NCBI RefSeq assembly: GCF_019320115.1 | Contig: NC_089581.1 | Location: forward strand, 94,610,802-94,674,801 | Length of the DNA stretch: 64,000 nt | Direction: 5' to 3' | From: Miscanthus floridulus | Lineage: Eukaryota; Streptophyta; Magnoliopsida; Poales; Poaceae | In this document: piece by piece, positions 11,207 to 22,180 of the stretch | Position numbering within the stretch: the stretch's first letter is position 1 | Layout: every line of letters begins with the position of its first letter | Position numbers and translations under genes: made by a program | Notes under the pieces: generated by a model | Database searches by the model: none | What the model was told of the DNA's origin: nothing | Seen by the model: only the letters and a program-made list of their open reading frames with translations

Positions 11207-11532
11207 CTACAACACGGATCATAGATAATCTTTAGTGCTTGTGCCATGAGTTCTTATAATTTGATATGATTACATGATTTTGACGATTTAAAGAAAAACA
11301 TTTATACTATCCAACACTCATTACAAAGAAGCAATAAGATCCATAAGATGCAATAAGATCCAAAACATTCATTACATGGGTTTTATTACATAGCATCATC
11401 TCTAGTAGCTACACTTGAAGACGTGCGAGAATCGTACTATGCATAATGTCTCATAATACCTCTCATAAGGGGTACATCATGGGGTACAACTTATGGAAGC
11501 TACTGTCATGACTCATGACCACGCAGGGTCAT
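11207..11532 (-). other. Spacer between ORF0 and gag, internal 1
   Basis: About 325 bp, AT-rich, with no open frame of note and no recognised signal apart from short direct repeats of AATAAGATCC. It is conserved in internal 2 (21855-22180) and is probably the gag leader. Confidence 0.6.
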
Positions 11533-12756
11533 CTACTCTAACTCGTATACCGCAGCTGGGACATGACTGTTCTCGATCTTGATCTCCTCGTCTAACTTGT
11601 GAAGTCGGGACACGTACTTCAAGGCCTCAGTGAGCTCCTCAGTAGGCTTGGCTCTAGGTAGGGTAGGGCAGGCGTCTAGGTTAAGGCGAGTTAGGGCTAA
11701 CTCAAACTCCTCTATCCTAGGCTTCGTCTTGCTGCGAATCTCCTTGGGTAGCTGATCCCACATACCCTTCATCTCCCTGAGGCGCTTCCTGTCAGACTTC
11801 TACCAAGCCTGCCATGTCCTCTCACACTTGTCCTGTAGGTACTTGGTCTGCCTGAGTGCCTCGATCAGGTGACCCTAGATGCGAATGGCCTTCTTCCTGA
11901 ACTCCTCTAGCTCCTGAGTCAGGGTCTTGTTCCGAGATTGGATCTTCAGCATATCAATCCCCTTGGATCTCTCTCTGTCTCCTCTATGGTTGAACTCGGC
12001 CTTCTTGTCATCCAACTCACTCTGCAATTCCAAGACCTTGCTGTCAAGGTAGCAGTTCCTATTGCCTAGGTCGGCTACTTTGTCCTATAAGTCAGCGACC
12101 TTGGCTCTGTGGACTTCCTCACGACGGTTGAGCTCGTCCTATAGCTTGGCAACTGTCTCAAGTAGACTAGCTCACTCCTATGCTCCCTGCTAGTCTCGCT
12201 CCTGGTACTCCCACTGAAGGGCCTGGTCCTAATGTCTCCTCTGCTCCAGCTGGGTCACGTACCTATCCTGCTCTAGTAGGTGGATAGCTGAGACGCGAAG
12301 GCATCTGTCCTCCTCGACAAGGATAACTCTGCCGGTTGTGAAAGTTTGCTCACTAGGGGTAAGACTGAGGTCGAGGGCCTAGGGAAGTAGATGGAACTCT
12401 GTCGTCTTCAGGTGCTCGTAGTGGTCCCTCATCACTCTGTGAAGTGCCTTGTGTGAGATAGCTCGCAGTCCCTCCTCGACTGTGTCCTCTATAGTCAACT
12501 CAGTGAAAGCTGGGACATAAGGTAAGGTAGTGCTAGATGGGAACTCGACTGAGGTGACAATCGGCCCTTCGATTCCTCCTTCCTGAGCTAGCTTCCCAGT
12601 GCAGGTGACCTTGACAAGCTCATCAGGGACTCCCAATGTGACGAGAACTCGGCAGAGGGTTTGTGCAAAACCCTCGAGCTCACGTAGGTCGAAGGTAAGC
12701 TTGACGTGGTCCAGGGATAGTGGTCCTAGAGGCGGCCAGTCAACATTCGTTGCCAT
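11533..12756 (-). pseudogene. ORF0, extra coiled-coil ORF upstream of gag, internal 1
   Basis: A single frame of about 407 codons runs from the methionine at 12756 (MATNVDWPPLG, conserved in copy 2; an upstream Met at 12762 is private to this copy) to the stop at 11533. Residues 1-126 are a compact domain (LGPLSLDHVKLTF, LCRVLVTLGVPDELV, ISHKALHRVMRDHYE). The rest is charged and heptad-like, predicted coiled coil (VLELQSELDDKKAEF, TLTQELEEFRKKA). Stops at 12379 and 11800 are shared with copy 2; several others lie between. I do not recognise the function. An extra ORF0 in this position is known from rice RIRE3/RIRE8-type Gypsy elements, to my knowledge. Confidence 0.75.
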
Positions 12757-12906
12757 CTGCATGTTTTAAGGATCAGGTGTTAGCAGGTCCATAATAGATA
12801 AGCCTTGCATAAAAGTAAATGCAGGGTCGGTATATAACCGAAAGAAGGGCTGTTCACGTCCTATTCTATCGTCCATTTCTGAGGGTTTCGTCCTAAGGTC
12901 AAGTAT

Positions 12907-12919
12907 GGCTCTGATACCA
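12907..12919 (-). promoter_or_regulatory. Primer binding site, internal 1
   Basis: The minus strand reads TGGTATCAGAGCC, complementary to the 3' end of plant initiator-Met tRNA. It begins two bases inside LTR2. This fixes LTR2 as the 5' LTR of internal 1. Confidence 0.9.
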
Positions 12920-14829
12920 ACTGAAACGACCCCAATTTCCACAACGGGAAATCCACAGCGTCGAAATGTAATAAGACCATTGAAGGTCATATTACCCAAA
13001 TCCCAGTCGAATATCACATCCATACAATGATAATATCAGAGTACAAATAGTGCGGAATTACATAATTTATTACATCACCGCATTGGCAGAATCAAAAGTA
13101 GCATTCATTTAGAACAGCTTGAAGATAAGATCGCCAAACTCGAGCGTAGGCATGAACCCCTCATCCGTCAAACTCCTCGGAGCTATACTCCTCAGCAGAA
13201 CCTGTGTGCCAAAATTTATCAGTACGATTTGTACTGGCCACTCCCATCCCTATGAGCATTGCTTTGTGGAAGTTGGATGCAAGTTGAACATAGTCAAAGG
13301 AACCTATAAAGCTAGGGTTTCCTATGCATTAGCATATCAAGTAAATAATAATAGTTTGTCAAGTTTTAACACCATTCCCACACACATTCCACTCCATTCC
13401 CTTTTTCTGAGCCAGGTTTCGATCCTAGGATCGATATACCACCATCTCCGTATCATCACCATAACCATACCATCGCTCAGTCGATAGGCCAACTCCCTCT
13501 CGGCACTGTCTCAAGGCCCGTAGCCCCTGGCTATGACCGACACTCTCACGGGGGAAGAAGAGAAGGACTCATCTCACTATCTAGTTTAAGCGAAACCCGA
13601 GAAAGGTCCATAGCCGACAAGTCAGCACATGTATCGACCGATCAACCATACACTCTGCAGAGGTTTTACATAACCACAAGATCTGCCTTCCTCACCGACC
13701 GTCGTCAACTAGGCTGATTCCGGTCACTTGCTAGCCTAGGATAATGCCACTCTACCATTCAGCCCTGGTTCACCCCAAGTCAAGTCTGGGGTGGTTGAAA
13801 CTGTGAGTTATGAGCCGGGTCCACAAGGTCTCCATGAAGTCTTGGAAGGGTGTGGGGGGAATCCTCCGCGCTCCGTACCTCCTTACATTGTCCACTATCA
13901 ACCTAGCATTAGTGACAATATCCTACCAAGTAGTCCAGCCGTCCCGCACCATATAGGGTGAGTGGTACGTAAGGCTTCCCGGTGAATCTGAGTACTAGAA
14001 AGTCCTTAGGGATGACCAAGCTAGAATGTCTTCATCAGGGTTTCCATTTACCGTGCCACCATAGCACCTCCATCCCGGGCTCCTCCCATCACAGGTTCAC
14101 ACCCAGGACCTCCTCATATACCATTTACCCACCATAGGTATCCATTTCCAGGGGTGCCTAGGTAGCATCCCATAGCAAGACTTGCCCCAGGCTCGTCGTA
14201 TACTCCAACTTGGTCGACACAACCCTTACCCTCCACACACCCAAGTCACACACGCAGCACTCACGCCATAGTCCAGATAACACCAGTTTCCACCACGCAT
14301 GTAGTATAAGCATAGTAGAAGTATAAGCAATGAAATATGTAGCAGTAAGCGTGTGTCTAGCGTAATAGTAGGGTATGTCAGGGTAAGGTTTCATCAAGGT
14401 AAAGGCTTTCAAGCAAGCATACTACCATGCAAGTCCTATCATAATATGACTGTAGTAGTAAAGTAAAGCGATAGCAGTTCTATGTTAGCCATGCATAATA
14501 GGTGCTATGAGATTGGGTGGGATGTGGCACCTTCAGTGTAGTCATCTCCGTTCTCCTCATGGTACTCACGGTCCTTGTCCGTCAGGTTCTCCGAGTCTGC
14601 ATCATTCGCATTATAGTCGCGTTAGTGACGTCTATAGAATAGCACAAAGAAGCAATGGAAATTCAAAAGAGTCAAATGCACTCAAACATGGGTTCATTGC
14701 GTAGAGCTTGATTTTAGATGAATTTTGGTCCTGGTTTCGTATTTTTCCGAGGTCGTATGAATTAGTTATGAATTTCCAAAGTTTAAATCATTTCCGAAAT
14801 TGGATAAAGGCTGAATTAATCCTGGGCTG

Positions 14830-15137
14830 ACATGTGTCACGCTGTGACTGGTCCACGTGGCACGATGACGTCAGCATGACATCATCATCTCGGTTCTGAG
14901 CTAACAGGTGGGGTCCAGCTGACGTCAGCATGATTTCAGCACGACGTCAGCATCTGACATGTGGGTCCAGAGCGTCCGTGCTACTAACATGTGGGGCCAG
15001 GTCAACGGTCAACGTTGACCAATCAACAGTCAATACGGGCTGGGTCTCGACTGGGCCTAGACAGGGCTGGATTTGGGCCGATCTGGGCCGGGCTGACTCG
15101 GACACATGGCGTGCTGTGGTGCTACCACGTGGCGCAG
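14830..15137. promoter_or_regulatory. bZIP/WRKY motif cluster in LTR2
   Basis: Homologous to the LTR1 cluster. Retained are CCACGTGG, TGACGTCA twice, CGACGTCA, the GGTCAACGGTCAACGTTGACC W-box run and CCACGTGGC. The first G-box has decayed to CATGTG and the middle TGATGTCA copies differ from LTR1. Confidence 0.5.
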
Positions 15138-15956
15138 TTGGGCTCTTACTGGGCTTCGTTTCTTGGCTATGGGCGTGAGCGCGGCTCACGGTGGACCCAA
15201 GTTCATAGTCCATGGACCTAAGGCAGGGTCCATGGTGGTCCGAGTCCATCGTCATTTCCCCTTGGCTCGGCTCATGTGCACCGGGTGTAGGGCTACGCTG
15301 CTCAACTCGCCCCTTCTCCTCTGTTTCTTCCACGGCACGCTCCCACCGGTGACGTGCTCACCGGCGAGCTCCCGCAATGGCTCAGGCATCCAATTTAGGT
15401 GGGGAAAAGCCTCCCCGCTCCATGGCAACTGCAATGGTGGGGCCAAGGCGATGGATGGTGCTTTCTAAGTCACTAGTCACGGCGAACGGTGGCTCGAGCA
15501 CAGCCGATGTGTGGGAATGGCGTGGGTGCAGTGGCATTGGCCGGTTCTATGGTGCACGTGGGCATCACAATGCTCCAACAGGCATGTTGGGCAGGTCGAG
15601 GGGTCCTCTAGGGCCTCCGGTGGCTTTGGCCACGGCGGCGGCCCTCCGATCACGTTGGCGGCATCGGTGCGGGGGCTATGGCCTCGGAGGGGCATCATAG
15701 TGGGGTGTGTAGGCTCCTACAGATCCATGTGGACACAGCGAGGGTGTCCAGAGCTCAGGGCAGGACTTTCGGTTTCCAGGTGGCCGGTAGGGTCTTCCCG
15801 GCGGCCATAGCGACATGGTGACGACGGCGAGGCGCACGGGTCACTACAGGGCTCCAACAGGGTGGTCACGGCATGCGCGTGAGTTACCTGTGGCTTTAGC
15901 GAATAGGACGGGCGAGTCAAGGAGGCGCAAGGCGCTCCCAGCGGTACTGGCCATGG

Positions 15957-16104
15957 TGGTCGGTGCTCGGACCGGTGGTCGGGTGCTCGGACCGGTGGTC
16001 TGGTGCTCGGCACGGTGGTCTGGTGCTCGGACCGATGGTCTGGTGCTCGGAGGCGGTCTGGTGCTCAGAGGCGGTCTGGTGCTCGGAGGCGGTCTGGTGC
16101 TCTG
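15957..16104. repeat. Minisatellite of 18-20 bp units in LTR2
   Basis: About eight head-to-tail units. The left ones are about 20 bp (GTGGTCTGGTGCTCGGACCG type) and the right ones 18 bp (GGTCTGGTGCTCGGAGGC type). All share TGGTGCTCGG. The array is polymorphic between the LTRs of the same element. Confidence 0.85.
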
Positions 16105-16625
16105 GTGGTGGCTGTGCCATGGCGGCAGCGTTGTGAGCTTGGCATGCGTGCTCGGCTACGGCGTCCGTGGGACTTGGAGAGGTCTATAGCGTCCAAGAGC
16201 TCGGAGGTGGTCGCGGTGTGCGCGTGAGTGTGCTGTGCTTGTGTGCCTAAAGACTGGACATGGCCTTGGCCTACGCGCTAATGGTATGGAGTGCCATGGC
16301 CGGAGTATCAAGGTCCAGTGGCGAGCAGGGGAAGAACCAGGGCTCACCGTGGGTGCTGTGGAAGAGAGGATGGCGGTGCAGTGACGAGTTGCGGCCGTGT
16401 AGCTCCGGAAGCAGTGCTGTGCAGTGCCGACCCATGACCGTGATGATGACGACGGCGTCGCCCTCAGCTCCGACGACTTCGGCAGTGTGCGGGGGCTCCG
16501 ATCCTCTTCTCACGTTCTCCTTCTCGGCCCTCTACTCTCGGTGCGGTGCGGCTGCTGGGCCACCAAGCGGCGGTGGAGGCTGAGGGTGAGGCTAAGGCGC
16601 CGGGCGTGAGCGACATGCGGGCTGG

Positions 16626-16634
16626 CTTTATAGC
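16626..16634 (-). promoter_or_regulatory. Predicted TATA box of Gypsy LTR2
   Basis: GCTATAAAG on the minus strand, in the same context as in LTR1. This LTR is the one that would drive internal 1. Confidence 0.5.
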
Positions 16635-17243
16635 CGAGCGCCATGCCTCCCATGGCAGATGGCATCGTGTGGTGGAGGTGTGGGTGAGGAAGACGACACT
16701 GTAGATGGGGGTGGCTGACATGCGGGGTCCAACGGGCAGTGGCTGCGAGCGAGGCAGATGGGTGTGCGGGCATGGGCGATGCGCTGGGCCAGCTCGTGGG
16801 CCGCGCGCGTGTGCTGGGAAGACGGGAAGGGTTGGTAGGCCGGTTGGGCTGGCTGGCTGGCGCGGGCCGAGCAGGCCAAGGCGGTTTGCGAGGCCTACAT
16901 CCTTTCTCTTCTTTTTCTATTTTGTTTGAATTCGAATTTGGTTCTAGAATTTGAATTCCAAATTGGTGCACCTAATTTATTGGAGTTGTTAAGCATATCA
17001 TAACTCAAATGGAAATCCAAATCACATTTTGAATAATCAATGTATGCAACAATTTATTTGTTAGAATTTAAATAAACACAATTAACTAATGACATGCCAT
17101 GCTTATGTGTTAACTTGGGTTGGGGTTAGACCTAATGCATCTCTTAGGTTGGGTTTTCTATACATGACACTCATCATCACATGGGTGTTCTAAGAAAATT
17201 TTGTAGTTGGTATTTTTAGTGTGTGGATTTTTGGGTTGTTACA

Positions 17244-17257
17244 GTCCTACCCCCTTA
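17244..17257 (-). promoter_or_regulatory. Polypurine tract of Gypsy internal 2
   Basis: The sense strand reads TAAGGGGGTAGGAC next to LTR2, identical to the tract of internal 1. Confidence 0.85.
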
Positions 17258-17277
17258 ACAGAATCTCGTCCCTGAGA

Positions 17278-17421
17278 TTAAAGCGTAACGTACTCTTCGA
17301 AAAGGTAAGGATATCGCAGCCAGAGGTCAGACTCTTTCTCCCATGTTGCTTCTCTCTCTGTGTGATTGCTCCATTGGATCTTGCACATAGGGATAGTCTT
17401 GCTTCGGGTCTCTTTGGTATC
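17278..17421 (-). pseudogene. Chromodomain, internal 2
   Basis: Same 47-codon tail as at 6566-6709, separated from integrase by the same TGA (17422-17424). The offset between the two copies is exactly 10712 bp here, as it is at the LTR2/PPT boundary. Confidence 0.85.
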
Positions 17422-18572
17422 TCAACCCAGAATTCTGATAGGATGTTCTTTATACTCAAGTGTATCTTGAATGTCAAGTGTATCAGTTGGAATTACTTCA
17501 TCGGGCACTCTCAAACACTTGCGTAGCTGTGAGACATGGAATACGGGATGTACACCCATCAATTCCTCGGGTAGCTCAAGTTTGTAGGCGAGCTTTCCAA
17601 CCCTCTTGCAAATCTTGTATGGGCCAACGAATCTAGGGGCAAGCTTTCCTTTCACATGGAATCTGACAGTTCCACATAGCAGGGATACCATGAGATAGAC
17701 GAAATCTCCCACATTGAACTCAAGTTCTCTTCTCCTTTTGTCAGCATAGCTCTTGTATCGACTTTGAGCAATTCTCAAGTTTCCCTTCACTTGAGCAACT
17801 CCTTCTTCTGCATCTTGAATCTTAGCGGAGTCAAAGAATGATCTTTCTCCCGGATGGGACCACATCAAAGGTGTCTTACAAGGTCTGGCATACAGAGCTT
17901 CAAATGGCGACATCTTGATACTGGCTTGGTAGCTGTTGTTGTAAGAGAACTCTGCATAGGGTAGGCATTTCTCCCAATCAGAGCCATAATTTAGTACACT
18001 AGCGCGAAGCATGTCTTCTAAGATCTGATTTACTCATTCTATCTGTCCATCTGTCTGTGGGTGATAAGTGGTACTAAAATCAAGTTTGGTTCCAATGGAC
18101 TTGTGCAGAGCTTCCCAGAATCGGGACACAAACTAAGGACCACGATCAGATACAATGCTAGAGGGAGCTCCATGCAGTCTAAGAATATGCTCAACATATA
18201 GATCCGCTAATTTTTCGGCATTGGTCTTGGTCTTAACTGGTACGAAGTGAGCAATCTTGGTCCAACGATCAACAATCACTCAGATGGAATCATTGCCTTT
18301 CTGTGATCGGGGCAATCCAACTATGAAATCCATGGATATGTTCTCCCATTTCCACTCGGGAACGTCAAGAGGCTTTAGCAATCCTGCAGGCCTTTGATGT
18401 TCAGCCTTGACTCTTTTGCAGGTGTCACAACATGCCACATGTCCTGCAATGTCTGTCTTCATGCCTTTCCACCAGAAGTGTTTCTTCAGGTCTTGATACA
18501 TCTTTGAACCCCCAGGGTGAATACAGTACTTGGAATCGTGAGCTTCTGACAGATGTTCCTCTCTTAGTGCTA
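17422..18572 (-). pseudogene. Gypsy integrase, internal 2
   Basis: The best preserved integrase of the window's Gypsy copies. The zinc motif retains both Cys (ACCDTCKRVK) and the core has MDFIVGLPRSQ. A 196-codon stretch (18012-17422) is open through YAEFSYNNSYQASI and VGPYKICKRVGK to HPVFHVSQLRKCL. The stop at 18034 (TGA for the Arg of TERVNQ) is shared with internal 1, while 7175 and 7409 of internal 1 are intact here. Another stop interrupts the core near 18280. Confidence 0.9.
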
Positions 18573-18836
18573 GGTCAGATGGAACACAGATTCTGTTCTT
18601 GAACTAGATGGTTCCTTGTTCATCTTCTTGGTGGTTGGTCTTGTAGCCTAGTTTCATCAGACCACGAAGATATTCAATCTCTTCACAACTTTTCTGAGCT
18701 TGACGGATGCGATCTGTGAGAACATACTATATGCGGAGCTCATTCAACAAGTCATGCGGTAGTATCTCAAGTTGGAAATCATCAATCTCTTCCTTGAGCT
18801 CAGGTGGTACGGATTTAGTGATCAAGGCGTGACAGT

Positions 18837-19422
18837 AACTCTTGCGACTAAGAGCATCTGCGACTACATTAGCTTTTCCCGGATGATAGTGAATTTCTAG
18901 GTCATAGTCCTTGATCAACTCTAGTCATCGGTGTTGCCTCATATTTAGATCTTCCTGAGTGAAAAAGTACTTCAAGCTCTTGTGATTTGTATAGATATCA
19001 CACTTGTTGCCTATCAAGTAGTGTCTCTAGATCTTCAAGGCATGCACAACTGCTGCTAATTCAAGATCATGAGTTGGATAACGGTTCTCGTGTTCTTTCA
19101 ACTGTCGAGACGCATATGCGATCACTCTTCCATCTTGCATCAGTACACAACCAAGTCCTTGATGGGATGCATCATAATAGACCACGAAATCTTTGCTGAT
19201 ATCCGGCAATGCTAGCATAGGAGTTGTGGTAAGCTTCAGTTTTAGTTCCTGGAAGCTTTGCTCACACACGGGCGTCCATTCAAACTCCTTAGTCTTCTTC
19301 AGAAGGTTGGTCATTGGATGGGCTATCTTGGAGAAGTTCTGAATGAATCGGCGATAATATCCGGCCAATCCCAAGAAACTTCTGACTTCTATCACATTAC
19401 GGGGTTGATCCCACTCTTTCAC
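18837..19422 (-). pseudogene. Gypsy RNase H, internal 2
   Basis: Catalytic motifs are in the same order as in internal 1, but YCDAS has become YYDAS next to the first Asp. The shared TAG lies at 19027-19029, and extra private stops occur in the second half, where LELIKDY-type sequence is broken near 18925. ADALSRK is kept. Confidence 0.88.
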
Positions 19423-20202
19423 AACTTCAATCTTGGCTGGGTCAACTGCGACACCTTTAGCTGATAGTACATGGCCTAAGAAGGCAACTTCCTGTAGCCA
19501 AAACTCGTATTTACTGAACTTGGCGTAGAGCTAATGTTGGGCTAGTTTCTCAAGCACCGTTCTCAGATGATGTTCGTGTTCTTTAGTGGTGGATGAATAG
19601 ACAAGGATATCATCAATGAATACCACCACGAACTTATCCAGATCATCCATGAAAACTTTATTCATCATGTTCATGAAGTAGGCGGGAGCATTCGTGAGTC
19701 CAAAGGACACCACGGTGAACTCAAAATGACCATACCTAGTCACAAAAGCTGTCTTCGGGATGTCACTCTCTCGAATCTTCATCTGATGATAACCGGATCT
19801 GAGGTCAATCTTGGAGAAATACTTGGCACCTCAAAGCTGATCAAGCAGATCATCAATCCTTGGTAGGGGATACTTGTTCTTGATGGTGACTGAGTTCAAG
19901 TTTCGGTAATCAATGCACATTCTCATTGAGCCATCCTTCTTGACAAACAAAACAGGGGATCCCCAGGGTGAAGCACTGGGTCTAATATATCCCTTCAAGA
20001 TGAGCTCATCAAGCTGTTTCTTGAGCTCGGTCAGTTCATCAACTGACATGCGATAAGGTCTCTTGGCAATGGGTCCTATTCCCGGCAAAAGATCAATGAT
20101 GAACTCTACATCACGGTCTGGTGGCATACCCGGTAATTCTTCAGGGAATACATCGGGATAGTCTCTGACCACCGGCACATCATGAACTGTCTTCTCCTCT
20201 TT
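19423..20202 (-). pseudogene. Gypsy reverse transcriptase, internal 2
   Basis: [20 protein letters not shown] and [15 protein letters not shown] are all present. There is a 3-bp deletion relative to copy 1 (FVKKDGS against FVKKKDGS), in frame. Stops occur near 19531 (CAG to TAG at HQ) and at 19831. Confidence 0.9.
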
Positions 20203-20621
20203 CTGTGATTCTAAACTTACTTTAAGGGCACACAAGATAGAGGTGGACTTTTCAGACTAGGGTTCACATCTAATGACTTGGCCTAATGGGTGGGTCACTT
20301 GGACATATCTAGGTGAACATGATATGATACCTCGGTGAATGGTTAGCTAATCCATACCTAAGATGACATCTAGGTTTGTGGAAGGTAACAGGGTTAGGTC
20401 GGCTTTAAAGATAAGACCCTCAATGGTAAGACTCACTCCCTTACAGATGTGGGTGCATTTTAGGTCTCCTAAGGGTGAACTGGTGATGATAGGCTTTTCA
20501 CGTGGGGTTATAGGCAGGTCATGTTCTTGTGCAAACTTGGATGATATGTATGAACAAGTTGCTCCAGAGTCAAATAGAACTGATGCAGTATTGCCTTTAA
20601 CTAAAAACATACTGTACACAA
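20203..20621 (-). pseudogene. Gypsy aspartic protease, internal 2
   Basis: The LFDSGATCSYIS active site and LDVILGMD are present. The frame stops right after GMD at 20347, where copy 1 has Trp (TGG to TAG). It also carries stops between 20235 and 20347. Confidence 0.87.
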
Positions 20622-21854
20622 CGTCAGGGGCAGCCTATGCTTCCTTGGCGTCCAGATGGTTGAGACGTCCATGAGTGGCAGATCCCTTGAACTAAGACTT
20701 CTGAGCAGCTGAGTTCTGTGGGCACTCAGCGGCCTTGTGACCTAGCTGGCCATAAGCAAAGTAGGTGAAAGGCGTACCGCCTGTAGGGGTTGGCGCGGTT
20801 GCCTTCCAGTTTCACGTGCTTGGTGCGGAGCGGTTCTATGCGTGGCATTCATTCGCTGAGCGGGGACGGTTGAAACGGTCCTAAGTGTGGCGGTCCTAAG
20901 CATAACAGTCTCGGGTGTAACGATCCTGAGCAGGGTGGGAGTATTTGGCAGTGTAGCCTCCACTTCCCCTACTCGATCCAGGGTTGTCATCCCTGTTGTG
21001 GCGAGAGCGTTCCCTGGATGGTGCATCTCTACGGAACCTCTTGCGATCATGACCACGGAGAGACTCCTCAGGCTTATGCTTCCTCTCCCTGTACTCTTCT
21101 CCAGCTTCAGCACGGTCCTTCTCAATCTGGATGTGCGGATTAAGTCCCTTGAGGTAATAGTACAACTTCTCCTTCTCAGAGTTCACAACATAAGAAGGTG
21201 CATAGCGCAGAAGGTTGGTGAAACGAGTAGTGTACTCAGTCACCCTGTCCTTTCCCATCTTGATGTTGCGGAACTCCTCAGCTTTGGCCTCCATGATACC
21301 CTTGGGAATGTGATACTCAGTGAATGCTTCGGTGAACTCATCCCATGAGATGTTGGCAAGGTCCTCATGGGAATCACTAAAACTGTCCCACCAAGCGCGT
21401 GCTGCACCGTGAGCTGGTGTGCGGCTGCTCCAACACACTCATCGTCGGTGAAAGTAGTGAGGTCAAGCTTCTTCTCCATCTCCTTGAGCCAGTCATCGGC
21501 TACAAGCGGGTCAGGGTCGGTGCCATCATAGGTAGGTGGCCTTAGCTTTAGGAATCCTTCTAGCTTCCTTTGGAAGTCATACTGCTGACCTCCCTGGCGA
21601 TGGTTTGCTCCTTCAACAAGAGCTGCAAGAAGCTGGGTCTGTTGTGCCATCACTTCTGCCAGGTTCGGTGGTGGTGGTGGTGGAATGTTCTCCTCAGGCG
21701 GCGGAGTATTCTCCAGGTGGAAGGGTATCCCTCAACGTCCACGGCCACAACCACGGCCACGGTTGTTGCCACCACGTCCCCCATTTGGTTCAACTAGTTT
21801 AGGGGTGGGCGCACGTCCATGGTTCATTAGGCGATTAGACCGGTGGTTCGGCAT
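20622..21854 (-). pseudogene. Gypsy gag, internal 2
   Basis: Same architecture as copy 1, starting at the Met at 21854. Two lesions are private. A 60-bp in-frame deletion at about 21135 removes residues equivalent to copy-1 10435-10494, with the short repeat GATG at the breakpoints. A 1-bp loss near 21408 splits the frame (ORF 21653-21240 against 21438-20896). In the zinc knuckle both leading Cys are Tyr (YFAYGQ). Confidence 0.87.
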
Positions 21855-22180
21855 CTGCAACATGGATCATAGAGAATCTTTAGTGCTTGTGCCATGAGTG
21901 CTTATAATTTGATATGATTACATGATTTTGATGATTTAAAGAAAAACATTTATACTATCCAACACTCATTACAAAGAAGCAATAAGATCCATAAGATGCA
22001 ATAAGATCCAAAACATTCATTACATGGGTTTCATTACATAGCATCATCTCTAGTAGCTACACTTGAAGACGTGCGAGAATCGTACTATGCATAATGTCTC
22101 ATAATACCTCTCATAAGGGGTACATCATGGGGTACAACTTACGGAAGCTACTATCATGACTCATGACCACGCAGGGTCAT
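21855..22180 (-). other. Spacer between ORF0 and gag, internal 2
   Basis: Collinear with 11207-11532 and similarly non-coding; nothing else seen. Confidence 0.6.

Larger units (their letters stand above)
12922..17243 (-). repeat. Gypsy LTR2, shared middle LTR, 4322 bp
   Basis: It serves at once as the 5' LTR of internal 1 (PBS on its left) and the 3' LTR of internal 2 (PPT on its right). The ends TGAAACGACC and GTTGTTACA match LTR1. No target-site duplication is seen at either of its ends, as expected if it arose by recombination and not by a separate insertion. Confidence 0.92.

Noticed and set aside
12907..12919. tRNA-like match to initiator Met tRNA
   Set aside because: Only the 13-nt primer complement is present; there is no cloverleaf. 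It is a PBS, not a tRNA gene.
12766..13023. 85-codon minus-strand ORF crossing the LTR2 boundary
   Set aside because: It spans LTR, PBS and leader; a fortuitous frame.
15957..16104. Possible CRISPR-like array
   Set aside because: The units are contiguous 18-20 bp repeats without unique spacers, in a plant LTR. It is a minisatellite.
15815..16189. 124-codon plus-strand ORF in LTR2
   Set aside because: It reads through the 18-20 bp minisatellite; its length comes from the repeat and it is absent from LTR1.
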